Position numbers and translations under genes: made by a program
In this document: positions 40,502 through 48,858 of the stretch, piece after piece
How the letters are laid out: every line of letters begins with the position of its first letter
Numbering within the stretch: the stretch's first letter is position 1
Notes under the pieces: model-generated
What the model was told of the DNA's origin: nothing
Database searches by the model: none
The model's input: only the letters and a program-made list of their open reading frames with translations
Assembly (NCBI RefSeq): GCF_014648115.1
Contig: NZ_BMQM01000008.1
Location: 62,001 to 126,000 of the forward strand
Length of the DNA stretch: 64,000 nucleotides
DNA from: Deinococcus seoulensis
GTDB lineage: Bacteria; Deinococcota; Deinococci; Deinococcales; Deinococcaceae
Direction: 5' to 3'

Positions 40502-41643
40502 GCCCCGAAGAACACTACGTCCGCAGGGCCACGCGCGGCCTGCGCGGCAAGGAGCGCCAGGAGACTCAGACCGAACTGCTCGACCACATCACCGAACGCA
40601 CCCGACAACTCACCCTGACCGGCCTGACCCCCGAACAGGCCCGCACCCAGGCCATGCAGGAACTCGGCTCGCCCGCCACCGTCGCCCGCAGTCTGCGAGC
40701 CAATCAGCACGTCCACCCCGCCCTGAGTGCCGCCGCACTCCTCGCACTCGCCACCCTGCTGCTGTGGCCCGTGCCGGAATTGCTGTATGCACGGACGGAT
40801 CCATTCAACAGTACGACCACTCAATCCGTCCGCGAACTCCGTGCAGAGGGTTACCTGACCGTCCGGGAAGCGAACTCTCAGCTGAAGCCATACGGCATTC
40901 AACTCAAGTACCACAGCGAATCATGGGAATTACGGCATGCAGGACTCCCAACCGCAAGCATCGCATCGGCAATCTCCTGGGTCTGCCAGGGACCCACTAC
41001 GTCCAGTGCCGCCGATCAACCCCGCTACCTGCTTTCCGACATGCCGACCGTCGCCTACGTCAATCCTTCCGCCCTGCTGGCCTGCATGAGCGAGGCAGGA
41101 TGGCCTCTACAGGTCAGGGGTGAACAGGTCAGCCTACAAGGCAAAGAGTTTCCTCTGGCCTGGAGTAAAGGTCAACTGACCTCGCTGTACGCTCGTCAGG
41201 TTGAAAAGAGCGTCAGCCAACTTCCCCAGGCTGTCTGGCGAACCCCACCACACTATCCGCTGAATCTATGGAACGGCGCCCTGATCTGGCCCTGGGCGCC
41301 GACAATAACAGACTTGCGGCGTATCACGGTCAAGAGTTCAGGCCAGAATGCAGTTCTCCTGATCCGAGCAGACGTTCAACACACCATGACGTATCCGACC
41401 GAACGGACTTACAAGGCGCCCATTTTCATTTCCATTGCCACACCAGTGGATGAGCAGGGAAACACCCAGATTCCGAGATCCATCAAGACGCCAGGGCAGA
41501 GCGCACCAATGAACATCAATCTAATGAATTCTGTCAAGGACTGGTATTCCGCGCCGATCTCTGCCCGCCCGGCCATCCTCGTGGCGCTGCCGGACCGGAC
41601 GGATGCACCCATTGATCTGACCCCGTTGACGTTCAACCCCTGA
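40498..41643 (+). CDS. Permease-prefix domain membrane protein, PadR partner
   Basis: A 381-residue protein. Residues 1-65 form the alpha-helical 'permease prefix' module (YVRRATRGLRGKERQETQTE, LTPEQARTQAMQELGSP) that often follows padR genes. One transmembrane helix spans about 78-98. The large C-terminal part (100-381) has no recognised motif, a single WVCQG and LLACMSE Cys each, and a visibly lower GC content than the first third, suggesting a different evolutionary source. It is translationally coupled to padR. The role may be an envelope-stress sensor, but this is unproven. Confidence 0.78.
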   Translation: MSPEEHYVRRATRGLRGKERQETQTELLDHITERTRQLTLTGLTPEQARTQAMQELGSPATVARSLRANQHVHPALSAAALLALATLLLWPVPELLYARTDPFNSTTTQSVRELRAEGYLTVREANSQLKPYGIQLKYHSESWELRHAGLPTASIASAISWVCQGPTTSSAADQPRYLLSDMPTVAYVNPSALLACMSEAGWPLQVRGEQVSLQGKEFPLAWSKGQLTSLYARQVEKSVSQLPQAVWRTPPHYPLNLWNGALIWPWAPTITDLRRITVKSSGQNAVLLIRADVQHTMTYPTERTYKAPIFISIATPVDEQGNTQIPRSIKTPGQSAPMNINLMNSVKDWYSAPISARPAILVALPDRTDAPIDLTPLTFNP

Positions 41644-41651
41644 TGAATGGC

Positions 41652-41679
41652 AACGCCCGGTCCCTGAAGACCGGGCGTT
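41652..41679. terminator. Terminator between padR operon and thrS
   Basis: AACGCCCGG (41652-41660) pairs with CCGGGCGTT (41671-41679), followed on the plus strand by TCTGTTTC. It is suited to both convergent genes. Confidence 0.8.
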
Positions 41680-41696
41680 TCTGTTTCGGCTCAGCT

Positions 41697-43646
41697 TCAG
41701 CTGCGGGTCTTGTACCGCGTGAGCAGTTCGCCTTTCAGGTCGTCGAAGGCGACGCCTTTGCGTTCCTTGAGGCCGTCGGGGGTGCGTTCGCGGACGCTGA
41801 CTTCGCGGCCTTCCTGTTCCTTGTCGCCGACGACGAGCATGACGGGGATCTTGCTGAGTTCGGCGGTGCGGACCTTGGCGTTCATGCGGTTGGAGGAGTC
41901 GTCGACTTCGGCGCGCAGGCCGGCGGCGTGCAGTTCGTCGCGCAGAGCCCAGGCGTAGTCGTTGTGGCGGTCGGCGATGGGGATGATCATGATCTGGCGG
42001 GGCGCGAGCCACAGCGGGAAGTCCCCGGCGTAGTGTTCGATCAGGATGCCGGTGAAGCGTTCGACGCTGCCGAAGGGGGCGCGGTGGATCATGATGGGGC
42101 GGTGGTCCTGGCCGTCCTCGCCGACGTAGCTGATGTCGAAGCGTTCGGGGAGGTTGTAGTCGACCTGGATGGTGCCGAGCTGCCATTCGCGGCCCAGGAC
42201 GTCCTTGACGACGAAGTCGAGTTTGGGGCCGTAGAAGGCGGCGTCGCCGGGTTCGATGGTGTACGGCAGGCCGACTTCCTCGACCGCCTCGATGATCTGC
42301 TGCTCGGCGAGGTTCCAGTTGGCCTCGTCGCCGACGTACTTGTCGCTTTCTGGGTCGCGGGTGCCGACGCGGAAGCGCACGTCGGTCATGCCGAAGGTCT
42401 TGAGGACCAGCACCGTCAGGTCGAGGACGTCCAGGAATTCCTTTTTCAGCTGATCCGGGCGGCAGAAGATGTGCGCGTCGTCCTGCGTGAAGCCGCGCAC
42501 GCGGGTCAGGCCGTTCAGTTCGCCGCTCTGCTCGTAGCGGTACACCGTGCCGAATTCCGCCAGTCGGACCGGCAGGTCGCGGTAGGAGCGGGGCTTGCTG
42601 CCGTAGATGCGCACGTGGTGCGGGCAGTTCATGGGCTTGAGCATGTACTGCTCTTCATCGACCTCGATGGGGTTGAACTGCGACTCGGCGTAGTAGGGGT
42701 AGTGGCCGCTGGTGCGGTACAGGTCGAGGTTCCCGATGTTGGGCGTGATGACGCCCTGGTAGCCACGTTTGAACTGCTGTTCCTTGAGGAACGCGGTGAG
42801 TTCCTCGCGCAGGACCGTGCCGTTCGGCAGCCACAGCGGGAGGCCCTTGCCGACCATGGGGTCGATGGTGAACAGTTCGAGTTCCTTGCCGAGTTTGCGG
42901 TGGTCGCGGCGCTTGGCTTCTTCCAGGGCGTGCAGGTACTCGTCGAGTTCCTTCTGCGTGGCGAACGCCACGCCGTACACGCGTTGCAGGATGGGGTTCT
43001 TCTCGTTCCCGCGCCAGTACGCGCCCGAGGTGCTCATGAGCTTGAACGCGCCGGGCAGGCGGCCCGTGCTCGGGAAGTGCGGCCCGCGGCACAGGTCCGT
43101 GTAGTCACCCTGGGTGTAGAAGGTGATGGGTTCGTCTTCGGGGAGGCCCGCGATGAGTTCCTGCTTGTACGGGTCGTGCGGGAACTGCGCGAGGCCCTCG
43201 GCGCGGGTAATCTCGCGGCGCGTGAACGGCAGGTTCCGGCTGATGATGTCCCGCATGACCTTCTCGATTTCCGGCAGGTCCTCTTCCTTGATGGGTTCGG
43301 GCAGGTCGAAATCCTGGTACCAGCCGTTCTCGATGCTCGGGCCCACGCCCCGCTTGATCTGGTCGTCCGCGTACCCCTTGGCGCGGTAGTACTCGCCGAC
43401 CGCCTGACTCATCACGTGCCCCAGCGAATGCCGGAACAGCGGCGCGGCGTCACCCGGGTTCTTCTTGGTGATCAGCGTGATGTGTGCGCCGTCGGGCAGG
43501 GGCGTCATCAGGTCCACCAGTTCACCGTTCGCGGTGGCGGCCACGGCGTCACCGGCGAGGCGTTCACCGATGGCGCGCGCGGCGTCCAGCGCGGTGGCCC
43601 CCTGAGCGAGTTCCAGTTGTTTACCGTCGGGAAGAACTACGTGCAT
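41697..43646 (-). CDS. thrS: Threonyl-tRNA synthetase
   Basis: Charges tRNA-Thr. The 649 residues comprise a TGS domain (1-60), an editing domain with the HSLGH and later CRGPHFPSTG motifs, the class II core (EYWRGNEKN-like AYWRGNEKNPIL, PMNCPHHVRIYGSKPRSY, GFTQDDAHIFC) and a C-terminal anticodon-binding domain (LAPRQIMIIPIADRHNDYA). ATG at 43646 has AGGAAAGAGG upstream. A leader with a strong hairpin (43728-43761) and a tiny ORF precede it, so regulation of thrS in the leader is possible. Confidence 0.96.
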   Translation of the reverse strand: MHVVLPDGKQLELAQGATALDAARAIGERLAGDAVAATANGELVDLMTPLPDGAHITLITKKNPGDAAPLFRHSLGHVMSQAVGEYYRAKGYADDQIKRGVGPSIENGWYQDFDLPEPIKEEDLPEIEKVMRDIISRNLPFTRREITRAEGLAQFPHDPYKQELIAGLPEDEPITFYTQGDYTDLCRGPHFPSTGRLPGAFKLMSTSGAYWRGNEKNPILQRVYGVAFATQKELDEYLHALEEAKRRDHRKLGKELELFTIDPMVGKGLPLWLPNGTVLREELTAFLKEQQFKRGYQGVITPNIGNLDLYRTSGHYPYYAESQFNPIEVDEEQYMLKPMNCPHHVRIYGSKPRSYRDLPVRLAEFGTVYRYEQSGELNGLTRVRGFTQDDAHIFCRPDQLKKEFLDVLDLTVLVLKTFGMTDVRFRVGTRDPESDKYVGDEANWNLAEQQIIEAVEEVGLPYTIEPGDAAFYGPKLDFVVKDVLGREWQLGTIQVDYNLPERFDISYVGEDGQDHRPIMIHRAPFGSVERFTGILIEHYAGDFPLWLAPRQIMIIPIADRHNDYAWALRDELHAAGLRAEVDDSSNRMNAKVRTAELSKIPVMLVVGDKEQEGREVSVRERTPDGLKERKGVAFDDLKGELLTRYKTRS

Positions 43647-43727
43647 ATCAACCTCTTTCCTGGCAGGTCGCCTTCAGCGCCCACCAGCGTCCATAGAGAA
43701 AGCCCGGTCTGACCACACCCAGCAGAA

Positions 43728-43761
43728 CGCCTGAAAACCACGGAAGGTGGGTTCTCAGGCG
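43728..43761 (-). terminator. Hairpin in the thrS leader
   Basis: On the minus strand CGCCTGAGAACCC pairs with GGTTTTCAGGCG, about 80 bases before the thrS start. It looks like a terminator stem, followed by TTCTGCTGGG rather than a clean T-run. It could be an attenuator. Confidence 0.5.
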
Positions 43762-43923
43762 CTGAGAGTTCGCGTGACCAGTCCGGGCAGCAGCGGCATT
43801 CGGTGCAGCCCCACGCCACGCATCACCAGACCGGAGTGACGGGCGGGAAGCTTCATGCGGGCAGGATAGCGCCCGGGAGCACGCAGCGGCAACCGGGACC
43901 GCGCGCGACGCGTACTGGAAAGC

Positions 43924-44778
43924 ATGACGCTGCTCCCTGTACAGGTCGAGGAAACGCCGCGCTGGTGGCCCGCCGCGCGCCTGCTGCTGCTCCTTCCCCT
44001 GCTGATCCTGCCAGCCCTGCTGTTGCTTCCGCCCGTACTGAGGCTGCCGGTGTACTCCGTGCAGGGCGGCACGCTCACGGCGCGGTCGCTGGGCGCGCGG
44101 GTCGTCATTCCGCCCGGCACGCCCGTCCAGTCGCGGGCCGTCACGCTGCACGGCAAGGTCATCGGCAGCGTCCTGCCGGGGTACACGGTCGGCCTGTTCC
44201 GCACGCCCACCGGTCGCGCCCAGGTGTTCAGCGACGGTTCGCAGGGGCGCTCGGCGCTGGTGTTCGCCACCCGGACGCCCACCGTCCTGACGCCCGCCGA
44301 CCCGCAGGCACTGCTGCGCTCCTGGCAGTCCGGAGAGAACGCCACTTTCCGGCCCGCCCGCCCCGCCAGACCCGACTGGACGCTGCTGCTCCTGCTGCCG
44401 CTCGTGCCCATCACTGTTCTGCTGCTCGCTCGGCCGCGCCTGACCTACCGGCTGGACGGTGACACTCTGACCGTCCGGACTGCCGCGACCACCCTGCGGT
44501 TCCCCCGGCACGACACCCGCGCGGCCCTGACGCACACCCCCCTGGGCACGCGGCTGTTCGGCACCGCCACGCCCGGTTACTACACCGGCACGTTCATCAG
44601 CCGCGCCGGAACCGGCGGGAAGATCCAGGCCGCAGCGGGGGCCGCACGCCCAGGGCAGGCCGTGATCCTCATCCACAACGACCGGGAGTACTACCTGACA
44701 CCCACCGACCCGCAGGCGCTGATCGACTGGTTCAGCACCGGCACGGTGCCCCAGGCTGTCCACCCGGCCGGGAGTTGA
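43924..44778 (+). CDS. Membrane protein with two bacterial PH-like repeats
   Basis: A 284-residue protein built as a duplication: transmembrane segment (about 17-37) plus PH-like domain (about 42-125, YSVQGGTLTARSLGARVVIP and TPADPQALLRSW), then a second transmembrane segment (about 150-166) plus a similar domain (about 170-272, YRLDGDTLTVRTAATTLRFP and TPTDPQALIDWF). The matching TPxDPQALxxxW ends of each half make the duplication evident. Bacterial PH-like domains probably bind proteins at membranes; the role here is unknown. It is divergent from thrS. Confidence 0.8.
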   Translation: MTLLPVQVEETPRWWPAARLLLLLPLLILPALLLLPPVLRLPVYSVQGGTLTARSLGARVVIPPGTPVQSRAVTLHGKVIGSVLPGYTVGLFRTPTGRAQVFSDGSQGRSALVFATRTPTVLTPADPQALLRSWQSGENATFRPARPARPDWTLLLLLPLVPITVLLLARPRLTYRLDGDTLTVRTAATTLRFPRHDTRAALTHTPLGTRLFGTATPGYYTGTFISRAGTGGKIQAAAGAARPGQAVILIHNDREYYLTPTDPQALIDWFSTGTVPQAVHPAGS

Positions 44779-44793
44779 TCCAGTCCTGTCCAC

Positions 44794-45354
44794 TCACCAC
44801 GGCAGCCCACGCAGATTCACCCTCTCCCCCACCGGCCAGTCACCCAGGGCGGCGCACACGGGCAGGATCAGGGTGGGACCGGCGTTCGTGACCCACCGGT
44901 CCTCATCCGGGTCGAGGTAGTGGGCGGCGTTCGGCACGCGGACGAATCCGCCGCTCTCGTAGAACGGGACGACCTCCTCGCGGCATTGCAGGAACGCGAA
45001 TTCCACGTCCGGGAGTGTATGCAGGAAGGCGTGCAGGTCGCGCAGCAGGCGGCGGCCCACGCCCCGGCGCTGGACTGCGGGATGCGTGGCGACCCCACCC
45101 ACGCCCACCAGTGTCACGTCACGCCCCCCGACCTGCGCCACGCGCCGCCCGAATCCCAGTTGCGCCACGGGCACACCCTCCGGGTCGGCCAGCCACAGGT
45201 GCCACTCCGGTTCGCTGCCCCAGTACGACGTGCCCGCCCAGAAGTCCGCGAAGTGCGGGTACGCCGCAATCAGCAGGGACCGCAGCCCGGCCTCCAGTTC
45301 CGGGGTCAGCTCCGCACGGGGCGTGACGTGCGCGGTCAGGGTCACAAACCGCAC
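44794..45354 (-). CDS. GNAT family N-acetyltransferase
   Basis: A 186-residue acetyl-CoA-dependent acetyltransferase. Motif A is clear: VGGVATHPAVQRRGVGRRLLRDL, here QRRGVGRRLL with the Q/RxxGxG/A pyrophosphate loop, and motif B is FLQCREEVVPFYESGGFVRV. The acceptor substrate is unknown (aminoglycoside or small amine acetyltransferases are similar in length). ATG at 45354 lies four bases after the preceding gene's stop, so it is co-transcribed with the secreted protein gene. Confidence 0.88.
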   Translation of the reverse strand: MRFVTLTAHVTPRAELTPELEAGLRSLLIAAYPHFADFWAGTSYWGSEPEWHLWLADPEGVPVAQLGFGRRVAQVGGRDVTLVGVGGVATHPAVQRRGVGRRLLRDLHAFLHTLPDVEFAFLQCREEVVPFYESGGFVRVPNAAHYLDPDEDRWVTNAGPTLILPVCAALGDWPVGERVNLRGLPW

Positions 45355-45358
45355 CGCA

Positions 45359-45868
45359 TCAGCGCAGCGGCACCAGGACGCGCAGGCCGATCAGGCTGGT
45401 CGGTCCGGCCCGCACGATGCCTTCCACGTTCACGCCGGGGCCGCGCCAGCCCACCAGTGCGTGCGCGTTCGCCAGTGCGACCGGTGAGAGCAGCGCGTCC
45501 GGCAACCCGGAATCGGACGTACGCACGTCCAGACTGACGCCTGACCCGGCCCCCACCCCGTAGTACCAGTTGCCGCTGGGGCGTAGGTAGGTGGCATCCA
45601 CGCGCACGAACGCGCGGCTGAACGCGGCGGGCGTGGCGGTGTTCAGTTCCAGCGTGCCGCGTACCGCGCCGGCCGTGCCGGGCAGCGTGCCGGTCACGGC
45701 GACCTGCACGCCTCCCTCGGCGACGGCCGCGCCGGATCCGCTGACTGCTGCGCCGCCCGCGACCTGCGCTCCGACACTCCAGTCTGCGGCGTGTGCGCCG
45801 CCCGCCCAGCCCAGCCCCATCCAGCCCAGGAGCAGGGCAGCCCTCATCGTTCCTGACGTTCTGATCAT
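45359..45868 (-). CDS. Exported beta-rich protein, unknown function
   Basis: A 169-residue exported protein: signal peptide (to about 27, GGAHAAD), then alternating Gly/Val/Ala strands typical of a small outer-membrane or beta-barrel protein (WSVGAQVAGGAAVSGSG, LRPSGNWYYGVGAGSGVSLD), ending in LIGLRVLVPLR. ATG at 45868 is used because TACGCT (45880-45875) ends six bases before it; an ATG seven codons later is also possible. No family is named. It is co-transcribed with the GNAT gene. Confidence 0.68.
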   Translation of the reverse strand: MIRTSGTMRAALLLGWMGLGWAGGAHAADWSVGAQVAGGAAVSGSGAAVAEGGVQVAVTGTLPGTAGAVRGTLELNTATPAAFSRAFVRVDATYLRPSGNWYYGVGAGSGVSLDVRTSDSGLPDALLSPVALANAHALVGWRGPGVNVEGIVRAGPTSLIGLRVLVPLR

Positions 45869-45927
45869 GCCCTCAGCGTAACGGTGCACGCAGCCCCGGC
45901 AGGGCGCAGGTGCGGCACCCATGCAGG

Positions 45928-45958
45928 AACGCCGCCCCAGGTGACCGGAGGCGGCGTT
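45928..45958 (-). terminator. Terminator of the DUF805 gene
   Basis: AACGCCGCC (45928-45936) pairs with GGCGGCGTT (45950-45958), a 9-bp stem directly downstream of the DUF805 stop. Confidence 0.72.
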
Positions 45959-45970
45959 TGGGGCGGAGGC

Positions 45971-46429
45971 TTACCAGTTCTGCGCGGAGTTCTGCGCGGG
46001 AATGGCGGCGCCATCGGTCAGGCCTTTGGGATTGGGGCCCCACTTGTTGCTGCCGCTTTCGCTGTCGAGGATTGTGAAGATGAAGATCACGAGGCTGCCC
46101 ATGGGCACGAGGTTCAGCAGGTACCACCAGCCGCTCTTGCCGGTGTCGTGCAGGCGGCGCACGGCGATGGCGAGGCTGGGAATGAAGGTGGCGAGTGCGT
46201 AGAGCGCGTAGATCGTGGCGAAGATCAGGGTGGTGCCGGTCAGGGCGGCGCCGGGGTCCGCGCTGGCGTCTGCCTCTGCGATCAGGGCCATCACGACGCT
46301 GAAGAGCGGGATGGCCAGCACGAACGTGATGATGGCGTTGATGAGGGTGTACATCCAGTATTCGCGGCGGCGGGCGCGGCCCTGGAAGTTGGCGTAGTTG
46401 TTGCGGATGGCGTTGATGTAGTCGTTCAT
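45971..46429 (-). CDS. DUF805 membrane protein
   Basis: A 152-residue membrane protein of the DUF805 family (YhaH/YhaI-like), defined by the N-terminal NFQGRARRREYWMY and the RRLHDTGKSGWWYLLNLVP motif. Four hydrophobic segments are present. The function is unknown in the family. ATG at 46429 has GGAGGGAAC directly upstream, a strong ribosome-binding site. The polar C-terminus (NPKGLTDGAAIPAQNSAQNW) is of the usual kind. Confidence 0.92.
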   Translation of the reverse strand: MNDYINAIRNNYANFQGRARRREYWMYTLINAIITFVLAIPLFSVVMALIAEADASADPGAALTGTTLIFATIYALYALATFIPSLAIAVRRLHDTGKSGWWYLLNLVPMGSLVIFIFTILDSESGSNKWGPNPKGLTDGAAIPAQNSAQNW

Positions 46430-46480
46430 GGTTCCCTCCTGGCTGTTGCGTGAGATCACTCTAAGCGTCACATTGCAGTC

Positions 46481-47518
46481 ATGCTGCCAACTTTGTGGAG
46501 GGGTGCGCTGGGTCTGCTGCTGGGGGTCACGCTGGGAGCGTGCGCGCCTGCTCTGACGGGCACCATGCCCGTACCGGACGTGCAGGCGGCGCTCCCGGCC
46601 CTGCCCGCTGATCAGCTGCGGGTGCTGGTGATGGGGGATCAGGGCACGGGAACGGACGTGCAGTGGCGGGTGGCGGCGGCCATGCGGCAGGTCTGCGCGC
46701 GGGAGGGCTGCGACCTGGGGGTGGGGCTGGGCGACAACTTCTACCCGGCGGGGCCGGAGGACGTGAATTCGCCGTTGTTCCGGGAGCGGTTCGCGGACGT
46801 GTACGGGCCGCTGGGCGTGCCGTTCCTGATGGTGCCGGGCAATCATGACGAGTCGTGGCTGGTGGGCGGTGACGGTGCCGATGCGCGCGGGGCGGAGGTT
46901 CAGGTGGCGTATTCGCGGCTGAACGCGCAGTGGGTGATGCCGGGCCGTTCGTACCGCGCGCCGGTGGGGGCGCTGGCGGAGTTCTTCGCGGTGGATACGG
47001 CGCCGCTGGCCGCGTACCTGCCGGGCCTGCGCCCTGCGGAGCGGCCGGGTGGCGCGTGGGACGCCGCTCAGCGGGCGTGGCTCGCGGGCGCGGTGCGGGG
47101 CAGCGGGGCGCGCTGGCGGCTGGTGCTGGGGCATCACCCGCTGTTCAGTAACGGGCGGCACGGGAACGCCGGTGAGTACGACGGTCTGCCGCTGACGTTC
47201 CAGCGGGGCGGCGCGGTGCGGGACCTGTACGGCGCGGCGTGCGGAGTGGCCGACGTGATTCTCAGCGGGCATGTGCATGCGCTGGAGGTTTTCGCGCCGC
47301 AGCCGGGTTGCGCGGGCACGTGGACGGCCGTGTCGGGCGCGGCGGGCGAGGTGGGGGGTGGTGCGGTCGGGACGCGCCCGGCGGCTTTCGCGGCGTACGG
47401 TCAGCCGGGTTTCCTGCGCCTGGAGATCACGCCGGATGTGCTGACCGTCTGGGCGTACACGGTGGCAGAGGACGGCGTGGTGACTGCGCGCGAGGCCGCC
47501 CGACTGCGCAGGGGGTGA
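46481..47518 (+). CDS. Metallophosphoesterase lipoprotein (purple acid phosphatase-like)
   Basis: A calcineurin-like phosphoesterase of 345 residues, exported as a lipoprotein (LGAC lipobox, Cys at about 21). It shows the di-metal motifs VLVMGDQGTG, GLGDNFYPAG, MVPGNHDESW, LVLGHHPLF and ILSGHVHALEV, in the arrangement of TRAP/purple acid phosphatases (GDQ and NFY). Expected activity is phosphate-ester hydrolysis outside the membrane. ATG at 46481 follows CACATT by six bases. Its stop is followed by a heptamer-built hairpin. It is divergent from the DUF805 gene. Confidence 0.92.
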   Translation: MLPTLWRGALGLLLGVTLGACAPALTGTMPVPDVQAALPALPADQLRVLVMGDQGTGTDVQWRVAAAMRQVCAREGCDLGVGLGDNFYPAGPEDVNSPLFRERFADVYGPLGVPFLMVPGNHDESWLVGGDGADARGAEVQVAYSRLNAQWVMPGRSYRAPVGALAEFFAVDTAPLAAYLPGLRPAERPGGAWDAAQRAWLAGAVRGSGARWRLVLGHHPLFSNGRHGNAGEYDGLPLTFQRGGAVRDLYGAACGVADVILSGHVHALEVFAPQPGCAGTWTAVSGAAGEVGGGAVGTRPAAFAAYGQPGFLRLEITPDVLTVWAYTVAEDGVVTAREAARLRRG

Positions 47519-47524
47519 TGGTCA

Positions 47525-47571
47525 AAGGTTGATGGTTGATAGAGGGGTGTCCTCCATCAACCATCAACCTT
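47525..47571. terminator. Heptamer-built hairpin after metallophosphoesterase gene
   Basis: A perfect 16-bp stem, AAGGTTGATGGTTGAT (47525-47540) with its complement (47556-47571), and a 15-base loop, between convergent genes. Both arms are two TGATGGN-type heptamers. Confidence 0.75.
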
Positions 47572-47587
47572 CTCCTTTCGACGTGTC

Positions 47588-47833
47588 TTACAGTCCGGCT
47601 TCGGCGAGGAAGGCGTCGAGTTTCTGGGGGCGGAAGCCGCTGAGGCTGGCGGCCACGTCGCCGTGGACGAGGGTGGGGACGCTGCGTTTGCCGCCGTTGA
47701 CGCTCATGACGTACTGGGCGGCCTGGTCGTCCTGTTCGATGTTGATTTCCTCGAAGGCGAGGCCCTTGCTGGTCAGGGCGCGTTTGGTGGCGTGGCAGTC
47801 GGGGCACCAGCTGGTCGTGTACATCTTGATCAT
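47588..47833 (-). CDS. Glutaredoxin/mycoredoxin-like protein
   Basis: An 81-residue single-domain thiol oxidoreductase with MIKMYTTSWCPDCHATKRAL (CPDC active site), EINIEQDDQAAQYVMSVNGG and the cis-Pro RSVPTLVHGD. Its size and CPDC site resemble mycoredoxin-type glutaredoxins, which in bacilli and Deinococcus would pair with bacillithiol; that partner is inferred. ATG at 47833 has AAGGAG upstream. The longer upstream frame is not homologous. Confidence 0.93.
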   Translation of the reverse strand: MIKMYTTSWCPDCHATKRALTSKGLAFEEINIEQDDQAAQYVMSVNGGKRSVPTLVHGDVAASLSGFRPQKLDAFLAEAGL

Positions 47834-47984
47834 GGTGGGTTCTCCTTGGGGTGGGCGGGTCAGGGTAGCCCTGCCCGGATCGGACGATAGTTTATAAAAT
47901 AAAGCATCCGGGGGATTGAGGGACGGGCAACAATACGGGCTGCTGGCGCACTGAGCGTCCATTCATACGTGCCGATCATTCCGA

Positions 47985-48028
47985 CAGAAACGCGGCCCAC
48001 CCCGGTACAGGGCAGGCCGCGCGTTCTG
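47985..48028 (-). terminator. Terminator of infC
   Basis: CGCGGCC (47991-47997) pairs with GGCCGCG (48015-48021), extended by partial CAGAA/TTCTG pairing, downstream of the infC stop. Confidence 0.6.
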
Positions 48029-48068
48029 TGCTGGGTCAATGCTCAGCGGTGGGTGGTCTGACCGGGGG

Positions 48069-48725
<657 letters not shown>

Positions 48726-48858
48726 CACCTCTTACGCGCCCGGTGCACGCTGGCCGTCCGGGCGGCTGTTGCCCACGACAGGTCGCGGGCGAATGAACCT
48801 CAGTCTATCACGCAGGGTCACTGCGCCGGACTCACCGGGCGTCTGCCATGCTGTGTGC

